A stretch of 64,000 nucleotides of DNA. It comes from Pseudomonadota bacterium (lineage in GTDB: Bacteria; Pseudomonadota; Alphaproteobacteria; Caulobacterales; Caulobacteraceae). How positions within the stretch are numbered: the stretch's first letter is position 1; each line of letters opens with the position of its first letter. The stretch spans positions 1-64,000 of the forward strand of contig JAEYAO010000100.1 in NCBI GenBank assembly GCA_023456105.1, in the 5' to 3' direction. The notes under the pieces were generated by a model. It had not been told where the DNA came from, ran no database searches, and saw nothing but the letters and a program-made list of their open reading frames with translations. The translations under genes and the position numbers were made by a program. Below, one piece after another: positions 41,552 through 48,743 of the stretch.

Positions 41552-43724
41552 GGGGGAGGGGTCCGTAGGCGGGGCCCTTATACGCCCCACTTCGCCAAAG
41601 CCCACCCCCTGGACGCGCCTGCGCGCAAGCCTGAGGGAGGCCGTCGCGCTGCAGGACGCCCGGTGGGCGATGTGGACGCCAGCGGCCTTCGGCGGGGGAT
41701 GCGGCCTCTACTTCGCCCTTCGCTTCGAGCCGCCGCTGTGGCCGCTGGGGGCTATGGCGCTGGTGCTGCTGGGCGCCTGGCGCATGCTCAAGCGAGCAGG
41801 CGCCGGCCGCGCCTGGACATGGCCCCTGCTGATGCTGGCGGTGACGGCGATGGGCATGGCTAATGCGCGGCTGAAGACCATGACGGTCGAGGCGCCGATC
41901 GCACCGGCCATCGCCGAACCGACGACGGTCGAGGCCTGGGTCGTGGATGTCGACTCACCAGGCGAACGCGGGCACCGCATCATCGTCGCTCCCGTGCGCA
42001 TCCGCGGGCTTGCTCCGGAGGATACGCCTGTCCGCCTTCGCGCCACGGTGAGAGGCGCGCCGCCGGAGCCGGGCCGGCCCGTCCGGATGTTCGCCATTCT
42101 GAACCCGCCGCCGCCGCCGGCGGCGCCGGGCGCATACGACTTCGGTCGCAACGCCTTTTTCGAAGGCATGGGCGGGGTGGCCTTCGCCTTGGGCGAGACG
42201 CGATTCGCCGATCTCCCGCCGCCGGGGTGGCGGTTGCGGCTGGAGATGGCGGTCAACGGCGCGCGCTTCGATCTCGCGCAGCGCATCGTCGCGCGGCTGG
42301 GCGAGCGCACCGGGGGCGTCGCCGCCGCCATGACCACCGGGCACGAGACCTGGATCGCGCGGGAGGACCAGGAGATGATGCGGGCCTCGGGCCTGGCGCA
42401 CATCCTGTCGATCTCCGGCCTGCACATGGCCGTGGTCGGCGGCTTCGCCTTCTTCTCCGTCCGGCTGCTGGTCGCGGCGTGGCCCTGGCTGGCGCTGCGC
42501 GTATCGGGCAAGAAGGTCGCGGCCGTGGCGGGGCTCGCCGCCGTGGCGGCCTATCTGGTGGTGTCGGGCGCGCCGCAGCCGGCCGAGCGGGCGGCGATCA
42601 CCGCCTCCATCGCCTTCATCGCCATCCTGCTGGATCGGCAGGCGATCACCATGCACGCGCTGGCCGTCGCGGCCATGATCGTCCTGTTGCTGCATCCGCA
42701 GGCGATCGTCACGCCCGGTTTTCAGATGTCGTTCGCCGCGACCGCCGCTCTGGTCGCGCTGGTGGAGGCCTGGCCAAGCCGCCTGCGGGAGATCTCCGCG
42801 CCTTTGCCGATCCTGATCGTCCAGCGCGGCGGCGCGTGGCTTGGGGCCGCCGTCGCCGCCAGTCTGGTGGCGGGCCTAGCCACCACGCCCTTCGCCGTCC
42901 AGCACTTCAACCGCACCGCCACCTACGGCCTTGTCGCAAACCTCGTCACGGCGCCCATTTCGGATTTCGTGATGATGCCGTTCCTCGCCCTCGGCGCCCT
43001 GTTGGAGCCAATCGGCCTTGGCGCGCCGTTCCTGACGGTGACGGGCTGGGGCGTGGACGCCATGTTGGCGATCGGCGCCTGGACCGCGAGCCTGCCCGGC
43101 GCAGTCCGGACCATCGCCAGCGCGCCGGATCCGGTGCTGGCGATCTCTTTTCTCGGCGTCCTCTTCATGTGCCTGTGGCGAGGGGCGGGTCGATGGCTCG
43201 GCCTGCCGTTCGCCGCGGCGGTCCTGCTCTGGCCCAAGCCGAGCGCACCGGACCTGTGGATCGCCGACGGCGGGGCGGTCGCCGCCTACAGTCGCGGACC
43301 CGAGGCCGTCGCGCTGCGCCCCGGCGTGGGCGCGTTCGCCTCCGAACTATGGTCGAGACGACGGGGCCTGGCTCTGGCGGACACGACCGCGGACCAGTGG
43401 GTCTGCACCCGCTTCTCCTGCTTTCCCCGACCGTCCGCACAGGCTCCGGTCGCCCTGTGGTGGGGCCGAAAGGCGCCGGATGCGGCGGCGCTCGACGCCT
43501 TGTGCCGGTCGGCCCCGGTCGTAAGCGTGCGCGCCGCCGTCGCTTCCCTGCCGGCGGGCTGCGAGGGGCGGCTGGTGCTGGACGCGGTTGATTTCGAAAA
43601 GGGCGCGGTCGAGTTGCGGCGTCATGACGGAGGCCGCTGGACCGCGCGCTGGAGCGGCGATGTTCGAGGCGACCGGCCGTGGAGCCGTCGCTCTGACCCC
43701 GATTTCAGTGATAGCGGCGGATGA
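41550..43724 (+). CDS. comEC: ComEC/Rec2 family competence protein
   Basis: Inner-membrane channel for single-stranded DNA in natural transformation. About 724 residues: an N-terminal DUF4131 region, the Competence domain with ISGLHMAVVGG and many helices (about 270-560), and a C-terminal part (about 560-724) that is short and lacks an obvious HxHxDH motif of the metallo-beta-lactamase domain. This form is common in alphaproteobacteria. No other competence genes are near. The start is uncertain: ATG41550 shares bases with the gltX start (CATG), while ATG41670 would leave room for the gltX promoter. Its end overlaps the convergent lexA end by 20 bases. Confidence 0.88.
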   Translation: MGEGSVGGALIRPTSPKPTPWTRLRASLREAVALQDARWAMWTPAAFGGGCGLYFALRFEPPLWPLGAMALVLLGAWRMLKRAGAGRAWTWPLLMLAVTAMGMANARLKTMTVEAPIAPAIAEPTTVEAWVVDVDSPGERGHRIIVAPVRIRGLAPEDTPVRLRATVRGAPPEPGRPVRMFAILNPPPPPAAPGAYDFGRNAFFEGMGGVAFALGETRFADLPPPGWRLRLEMAVNGARFDLAQRIVARLGERTGGVAAAMTTGHETWIAREDQEMMRASGLAHILSISGLHMAVVGGFAFFSVRLLVAAWPWLALRVSGKKVAAVAGLAAVAAYLVVSGAPQPAERAAITASIAFIAILLDRQAITMHALAVAAMIVLLLHPQAIVTPGFQMSFAATAALVALVEAWPSRLREISAPLPILIVQRGGAWLGAAVAASLVAGLATTPFAVQHFNRTATYGLVANLVTAPISDFVMMPFLALGALLEPIGLGAPFLTVTGWGVDAMLAIGAWTASLPGAVRTIASAPDPVLAISFLGVLFMCLWRGAGRWLGLPFAAAVLLWPKPSAPDLWIADGGAVAAYSRGPEAVALRPGVGAFASELWSRRRGLALADTTADQWVCTRFSCFPRPSAQAPVALWWGRKAPDAAALDALCRSAPVVSVRAAVASLPAGCEGRLVLDAVDFEKGAVELRRHDGGRWTARWSGDVRGDRPWSRRSDPDFSDSGG

Positions 43725-44397
43725 GGCCGACCAGCTTGCCCTGAACGGCCACCTGGTCCGGGCCGAAGATGCGGGTCTCGTAGTTGCGGTTGGCGGGCTC
43801 CAGCGCCACCGAGCCGCCGCGACGGCGCAGCCGCTTCAGCGTCGCCTCCTCGCCCTCGACCAGGGCCACGACGATCTCGCCGTTGTTGGCCGTGTCGCCG
43901 CGCCGGATCACCACCAGGTCGCCGTCAAGAATGCCGGCCTCGATCATCGAGTCGCCCTCGATCTCGAGAACGTAGTGATCGCCGGAGCCCAGCATCGATT
44001 CGGGCACGGGCATGCGCTCGCGCTCGTGCTGGATGGCGGCGATCGGCGTGCCGGCGGCGATCTTGCCCAGCAGCGGCAGCTCGCGTGTGTCGTTGGCCGC
44101 CTCCGGCGCGCCTGCACGCACGCCCCCGTTGATCACGTCGGGGCGGAAGGGCTGGCGCGTTCGGCCCGATGAGGCGCTGGCCTGTTCCGGCAGTTTGGTG
44201 ACCTCCAGCGCGCGGGCGCGGTGCGCCAGGCGGCGGATGAAGCCGCGCTCCTCGAGGGCGGTGATCAGGCGGTGAATGCCGGATTTGGAGGCGAGGTCCA
44301 GCGCTTCCTTCATCTCGTCGAACGAAGGGGAGACGCCCGTCTCCTTGATCCGCTCATGGATGAACATCAGCAGTTCATGCTGCTTGCGCGTGAGCAT
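43705..44397 (-). CDS. lexA: SOS regulator LexA
   Basis: Repressor of the SOS response that cleaves itself when RecA filaments form. The 230 residues have a winged helix-turn-helix (about 1-70; LTRKQHELLMFIHER), a longer-than-usual linker, the cleavage site Ala115-Gly116 in LLGKIAAGTPI, catalytic Ser150 in EGDSM and Lys188 in ATLKRL. All catalytic residues are intact. Two GTTC-N7-GTTC boxes lie upstream, so it is autoregulated, and the same boxes occur at sidA-dnaE in this window. Its 3' end overlaps the convergent comEC by 20 bases. Confidence 0.97.
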   Translation of the reverse strand: MLTRKQHELLMFIHERIKETGVSPSFDEMKEALDLASKSGIHRLITALEERGFIRRLAHRARALEVTKLPEQASASSGRTRQPFRPDVINGGVRAGAPEAANDTRELPLLGKIAAGTPIAAIQHERERMPVPESMLGSGDHYVLEIEGDSMIEAGILDGDLVVIRRGDTANNGEIVVALVEGEEATLKRLRRRGGSVALEPANRNYETRIFGPDQVAVQGKLVGLIRRYH

Positions 44398-44435
44398 CGC
44401 CGGGCTCTCCGAACTGGCCGCTGCGACGGAAGTCG

Positions 44436-44450
44436 GAACGGGCCGTGAAC
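44436..44450. promoter_or_regulatory. LexA operator A upstream of lexA
   Basis: GAAC (44436-44439), seven bases, GAAC (44447-44450): a perfect alphaproteobacterial SOS box, 39 bases upstream of the lexA start codon and downstream of the predicted transcription start. Confidence 0.75.
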
Positions 44451-44459
44451 ATTGACGAT

Positions 44460-44474
44460 GTTCTGTAAGTGTTC
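44460..44474. promoter_or_regulatory. LexA operator B upstream of lexA
   Basis: GTTC (44460-44463), seven bases, GTTC (44471-44474). On the lexA strand it reads GAAC-N7-GAAC and covers the -10 hexamer and the adjacent spacer of the lexA promoter. Confidence 0.85.
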
Positions 44475-44488
44475 CCGGTTAATGTCAA
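44460..44488 (-). promoter_or_regulatory. lexA promoter
   Basis: On the minus strand TTGACA (44488-44483), 17-base spacer, CAGAAC (44465-44460). The -35 is perfect; the -10 shares its GAAC with LexA operator B. The layout closely parallels the sidA promoter (TTGACG-N17-TAGAAC). Confidence 0.7.
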
Positions 44489-44509
44489 CCTAAGCGGAAC
44501 TAGAGGGCG

Positions 44510-45301
44510 TCAGGCCAGGAGAGCGCGGGTCGCGGCCTCCACGTCCCCCTGCCGCATCAAGCTTTCCCCGACAAGGATGGCCTGGGCGTGCGCGTCCTGC
44601 ACGCGCGACACGTCGTCGGGAGTGAAGACGCCGCTTTCGGAGACCAGCAGCGCGCGAACCGGGCTGAGGATCGACAGCATGGCCGTGGTCTCCAGATCGA
44701 CCTCGAAGGTCCGCAAAGATCGGTTGTTGACGCCGACCAGATCGCCGCCGAGGTCGCAGGCTTGCGCCATCTCCGCCTCGTCGTGCGTCTCGATCAGGGC
44801 GTCCATGCCGAATCGCTCCGCTTCCGCCAGGAGGTCGGCGGCCAAGGCGTCATCGACCATCGCCAGGATGATCAGGATGCAGTCTGCGCCGAGCGCCCGG
44901 CTTTCCGCCACCTGCCACGGATCGAGGAGGAAGTCCTTGCGCAGGCAGGGCAGGGCCGTGGCGTTCCGCGCCTGCGCCAGAAAGGCGTCGTCGCCCTGAA
45001 AGCTCGGGCCGTCGGTCAGGACGGACAGGCATGCGGCGCCGCCCGCCTCATAGGCGCGGGCCAGCGATGCGGGCTCGAAGTCGGCGCGGATCAGGCCCTT
45101 GGACGGACTGGCCTTCTTGATCTCGGCGATCAGCGCCGGCCGGCCGGTGCGTTCGTGGGCGGCTTCCAGCGCCGATCGGAAGCCGCGCGGCGCCGAAGCC
45201 GCAGAGGCGAGGCGCTCGATCTCGTCCTGGGAGCATGCAGCCTTTCGGGCGCGCACGTCCTCGCGCTTGTAGGCGGCGATCCGATCAAGGATGTCGGTCA
45301 T
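44510..45301 (-). CDS. trpC: indole-3-glycerol phosphate synthase
   Basis: Fourth step of tryptophan synthesis: ring closure to indole-3-glycerol phosphate. The 263-residue TIM barrel shows the ALIAEIKKASPSKGLI motif (catalytic Lys, about 54-69), CLRKDFLLDPWQV and VGVNNRSLRTFEVDL. It is a monofunctional enzyme without a fused TrpF. ATG45301 lies four bases after the trpD stop, so the two are coupled. lexA follows downstream on the same strand, with its own promoter between. Confidence 0.97.
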   Translation of the reverse strand: MTDILDRIAAYKREDVRARKAACSQDEIERLASAASAPRGFRSALEAAHERTGRPALIAEIKKASPSKGLIRADFEPASLARAYEAGGAACLSVLTDGPSFQGDDAFLAQARNATALPCLRKDFLLDPWQVAESRALGADCILIILAMVDDALAADLLAEAERFGMDALIETHDEAEMAQACDLGGDLVGVNNRSLRTFEVDLETTAMLSILSPVRALLVSESGVFTPDDVSRVQDAHAQAILVGESLMRQGDVEAATRALLA

Positions 45302-45305
45302 GGCG

Positions 45306-46343
45306 TCAGGCCTCAGGCGCGGGTTCGGGCGGGGTGGAGGTGATCCGCGCCAGCGTCTCCAGCGCCGCTGCGGCATGACCCCCGTCGATGGATGCGGCGG
45401 CCAGCGCGGCGCCGTCCATCAGGGTCTCCGCGCGGTCCGAAACCACAAGGGCGGCGGCGGCGTTCAGCAGCACGATGTCGCGATAGGGACTGCGCGCGCC
45501 GTCCAGCAGGGCGCGGAGCGCGGCGGCGTTCTCCTCGGCGTCACCGCCTCGAAGGTCGTCAAGCGAGGCGCGCGGCAGGCCGGCGTCCTCCGGCCACACC
45601 TGGAAACGCCGCACCTGGCCGTCTCTCCACTCCGCCACCTCCGACGCACCCGTGGTGGTGAGTTCGTCCAGACCCTGGCCGTGCACGGTCCAGGCGCGCA
45701 CGGCGCCCAGACGGCCCAAAGCCTCGACCAGCGGCTCCAGCAGGCGCGGGTCATAGACGCCCATGACCTGACGCCGCGCGCCCGCTGGATTGGACAGGGG
45801 CCCCAGCAGGTTGAACACGGTGCGAAAGCCGACCTCGGCCCGCACCGGCCCCACGTGGCGCATGGCGCCGTGATAGGCAGGCGCGAACAGGAAGCAGATG
45901 CCGGCCTCGTCCAGGGCGCGGCGCTGCTGGTCCGGTCCCGCCCTCAGGTCCACGCCGAGCATCGACAGCACGTCGGAGGAGCCGGATTTCGAAGACATGG
46001 CGCGGTTGCCGTGCTTGGCGACCTTCAGCCCCGCGCCGGCCAAGACCAGGGCTGCGGCGGTGGAGATGTTGTAGGTGTGCTGGCCGTCGCCGCCGGTGCC
46101 GCAGGTGTCTATCACCTCATAGGAGTGGTCCAGCGTCAGGGCGGCCTCGCGCATCGCCCGGGCGAAGGCGGTGATCTCCTCCACCGTCTCGCCGCGCATG
46201 CGCAGGGCGGTGACGGCGGCGGCCACCTGGGACGGCGTGGGTTCGCCGCGCAGGCAGGCGGCGAAGAAGTCGTGCGCCTGTTCCGGCGTCAGCGCCTGGC
46301 CGTCGACCAGGCGCGCGAGGATCGGCTTGAACCCGTCGGCCAC
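45306..46343 (-). CDS. trpD: anthranilate phosphoribosyltransferase
   Basis: Second step of tryptophan synthesis. The 345 residues show the PRPP loop DTCGTGGDG (about 82-90), NISTAAALVLAGAG, KHGNRAMSSKSGSSDVL and the metal-binding Asp/Glu region near 224. Start GTG46343 is 16 bases after trpG. It is separate from trpG, unlike the fused trpGD of enterics. Confidence 0.97.
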   Translation of the reverse strand: MADGFKPILARLVDGQALTPEQAHDFFAACLRGEPTPSQVAAAVTALRMRGETVEEITAFARAMREAALTLDHSYEVIDTCGTGGDGQHTYNISTAAALVLAGAGLKVAKHGNRAMSSKSGSSDVLSMLGVDLRAGPDQQRRALDEAGICFLFAPAYHGAMRHVGPVRAEVGFRTVFNLLGPLSNPAGARRQVMGVYDPRLLEPLVEALGRLGAVRAWTVHGQGLDELTTTGASEVAEWRDGQVRRFQVWPEDAGLPRASLDDLRGGDAEENAAALRALLDGARSPYRDIVLLNAAAALVVSDRAETLMDGAALAAASIDGGHAAAALETLARITSTPPEPAPEA

Positions 46344-46359
46344 GGCGAGCGTCGCGCGA

Positions 46360-46950
46360 TCAGGCGGCGGCGAGGCGCTTGACGCCCGCCAGTGTCAGGA
46401 AGTTGGCCAGCATGTCGTGGCCGTGTTCGGTGGCGATCGACTCCGGGTGGAACTGGACGCCGTGGATCGGCCGCGAGCGGTGGCGCAGGCCCATGATCTC
46501 GCCGTCGGCCGTCCAGGCGGTGACAGCAAGCGCGTCCGGCAAGGTGTCGCGCCGCACGGCCAGCGAATGATAGCGCGTCGCTGTGAACGGCGCGGGCAGG
46601 CCGGCGAAGACGCTGTCGCCGCCATGTTCGATCGGCGAGGTCTTGCCGTGCATCAGCGTCTTGGCGCGCACCACCTCGCCGCCGAACGCCTGGCCGATGG
46701 CCTGGTGGCCGAGGCACACGCCCAGAATCGGCATGTCGGCGGGCGCGGTCTCGATCAGCGGCAGGCAGATACCCGCCTGATCCGGGGCGCAGGGGCCGGG
46801 CGACAGCAGAACCGCGTCCGGCTTCAGCGCCCAGGCTTCGTCCGGCGTCAGGTCGTCGTTGCGCACCACATGCGTCGGCGCGCCCAGCTCTGCGAGATAG
46901 TGGACGAGATTGTAGGTAAAGCTGTCGTAGTTATCGACGACCAGGATCAT
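46360..46950 (-). CDS. trpG: anthranilate synthase component II (glutamine amidotransferase)
   Basis: Supplies ammonia from glutamine to TrpE. The 196-residue class I amidotransferase has Cys79 in LGVCLGHQ and His168/Glu170 in GVQFHPES. It also begins MILVVDNYDSFTYNLVHYL. It could serve as PabA too, since such subunits are often shared. A plus-strand small gene separates it from trpE, so trpGDC probably has its own promoter in 46951-47056. Confidence 0.97.
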   Translation of the reverse strand: MILVVDNYDSFTYNLVHYLAELGAPTHVVRNDDLTPDEAWALKPDAVLLSPGPCAPDQAGICLPLIETAPADMPILGVCLGHQAIGQAFGGEVVRAKTLMHGKTSPIEHGGDSVFAGLPAPFTATRYHSLAVRRDTLPDALAVTAWTADGEIMGLRHRSRPIHGVQFHPESIATEHGHDMLANFLTLAGVKRLAAA

Positions 46951-47056
46951 GGCACGGCTTCTAGGCCCCCGCCGCCGATCCGCCAAGCCGTTAGCCCGGT
47001 AAAGGCGGCCTTAACCCTATCGCTCGACAGTCGCCATGTTGATCGAGGACCGCCCC

Positions 47057-47236
47057 ATGACCGCAGCCGCAAAGATCGCCAGCGCCCGGACGATGCTGAC
47101 CGAAGCGGCGCGTCCGGCCAGCGGGTTGGCGGCCTTGGGCGCCGCGAGCTTCGCCGCGATCGCCGCCGTGCTGATGGCGGGCGTGGTGGTGCTGGGGCCG
47201 GGCGTACAGATCGACGAAAGCGTTCAGGTCGACTGA
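47057..47236 (+). CDS. 59-aa single-pass membrane protein on the opposite strand between trpE and trpG
   Basis: Unrecognised. An Ala-rich amphipathic N-terminus (about 1-24) is followed by one hydrophobic helix (about 25-47, AALGAASFAAIAAVLMAGVV) and a short acidic tail. ATG47057 has GAGGA upstream; an ATG seven codons earlier is possible. It runs against the trp genes, and its end lies four bases from the trpE stop. Codon use resembles neighbours (G/C at third positions), which favours a real gene, but its short length makes this uncertain. Confidence 0.6.
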   Translation: MTAAAKIASARTMLTEAARPASGLAALGAASFAAIAAVLMAGVVVLGPGVQIDESVQVD

Positions 47237-47240
47237 CAGC

Positions 47241-48743
47241 TCAGGTTTCGAAGCGCCAGGCGTCTTCGGCCGCCTTCATCGGGGCGCGCGCCTTGTGCCG
47301 GGTCTCGGCGTATTCGGCTGCAGGATCGCTGTCGGCGACCACGCCCGCGCCCGCCTGGACGAAGATGCGGTCGTCCGCAAACAGGGCGGTGCGCAGGGTG
47401 ATGCAGATGTCGGCCTCGCCGCCCGCCGAAATGTAGCCGACGCCGCCGCCGTAGCCGACGCCGCGCTTTTCGCCCTCCAGTTCGTCGATGATCTCCATGG
47501 CTCGCACCTTGGGGGCGCCCGACAGGGTGCCGGCGGGCAAGGCGGCCAGCAGGGTGTCCACCGCATCGAGCTTCGGATCGGCCTTGCCGCGCACGTTGGA
47601 GACGATGTGCATGACCTGGCTGTAGCGCTCGACCACGAAACTCTCGGTGACCTCGACTGTACCGGGCGCGGCGACCCGGCCGACGTCGTTGCGGCCGAGG
47701 TCGAGCAGCATCAGATGCTCGGCCCGTTCCTTGGGATCGGCCAGCAGCTCGGCCTCGAGGGCGCGATCAGCCGCGGGCGTCGCGCCGCGGGCGCGGGTGC
47801 CGGCCAGCGGGCGGATGGTGACCTCGCCGTCCTTCAGCCGCACCAGGATTTCAGGGCTGGAGCCCGCCAGCTGGAAGCCTTCGAAGTTCAGGTAGAACAG
47901 ATAGGGCGAGGGGTTCTGGCGGCGCAGCGACCGGTAAAAGGCGAACGGATCGCCGCCCCAGTCGGCCGAGAAGCGGTGGCTCAGCACCACCTGGAAGATG
48001 TCGCCGGCGGCGATGTAGTCCTTGGCGGCGGCCACCATGGCGGTGAAGGCGGCTTCGTCGATGGGCGAACGGAAGGCGGGCGGGGGCGCCGGGGCAGGCG
48101 TCGTGCGGGCGGGCAGGGGCTGGTGCAACGCGGCATCGAAGGCCTCCAGCCGGGCGTTCGCCTCGGACCACGCAGCCTCGGCATCGGTCGTGTTGTCGGG
48201 ATAGGCGGCGGCGACCAGCACGATCTCGTGGCGGACCGAATCGAAGATGGCGACCAGCGAGGGACGGGTCAGCACTGCGTCCGGCAGATCGAGCGGGTCC
48301 GGGTTGGCCGCGCCCAGCGGCTCCAGCAGCCGCACCATGTCATAGCCGAAGACGCCGAACAGACCCGCGGCCATGGGCGGCAAGTCGTCGGGCAGGTCAA
48401 ACCGCGAGGCGGCGATCAGGGCGCGGAGCGATTGGAGGGTAGGCACGGCCTCCGGCGCGAACTGTCCGGACGCCACGCCTGCGCCGCGCGCCAGCTCGGC
48501 CTGCTCCCCCCGGCAGCGCCAGACCACGTCCGGGTCGAGCGTCAGGATCGAATAGCGGCCCTTGACCGCGCCGCCTTCGACCGACTCCAGCAGGCAGGCA
48601 TAGGGCCGGTCGCGGCCGAGCTTCAGGAAGGCCGAGACCGGCGTCTCAAGGTCGTCGATCAGCCGCCGGACGACGACCTGCGGACGGCCGCCGGTCAGAC
48701 CCTCGATGAAGCGGACGCGGCCCGCGTCCTCCGCCTCGATCAT
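47241..48743 (-). CDS. trpE: anthranilate synthase component I
   Basis: Converts chorismate to anthranilate with TrpG. The 500 residues contain the tryptophan feedback site LLES (51-54) and the chorismate-binding domain with PLAGTRARGAT, DLGRNDVGRVAAPG and PAGTLSGAPKVRAMEIIDELE. Feedback control is therefore expected. ATG48743 overlaps the ppiD stop by four bases (ATGA), so trpE is translationally coupled to a protein-folding gene; no leader-peptide attenuator is present directly upstream. Confidence 0.97.
   Translation of the reverse strand: MIEAEDAGRVRFIEGLTGGRPQVVVRRLIDDLETPVSAFLKLGRDRPYACLLESVEGGAVKGRYSILTLDPDVVWRCRGEQAELARGAGVASGQFAPEAVPTLQSLRALIAASRFDLPDDLPPMAAGLFGVFGYDMVRLLEPLGAANPDPLDLPDAVLTRPSLVAIFDSVRHEIVLVAAAYPDNTTDAEAAWSEANARLEAFDAALHQPLPARTTPAPAPPPAFRSPIDEAAFTAMVAAAKDYIAAGDIFQVVLSHRFSADWGGDPFAFYRSLRRQNPSPYLFYLNFEGFQLAGSSPEILVRLKDGEVTIRPLAGTRARGATPAADRALEAELLADPKERAEHLMLLDLGRNDVGRVAAPGTVEVTESFVVERYSQVMHIVSNVRGKADPKLDAVDTLLAALPAGTLSGAPKVRAMEIIDELEGEKRGVGYGGGVGYISAGGEADICITLRTALFADDRIFVQAGAGVVADSDPAAEYAETRHKARAPMKAAEDAWRFET

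Noticed and set aside
41577..41598. TTGGCG and TATAAG (minus strand) as a complete gltX promoter
   Set aside because: The spacing is only 10 bases, too short for a standard sigma-70 promoter; only the -10-like element is kept as a note under the gltX/comEC finding.
47011..47020. TTAACC, a possible CtrA half-site upstream of the small gene at 47057
   Set aside because: Only one half of TTAA-N7-TTAA is present; half-sites occur by chance.
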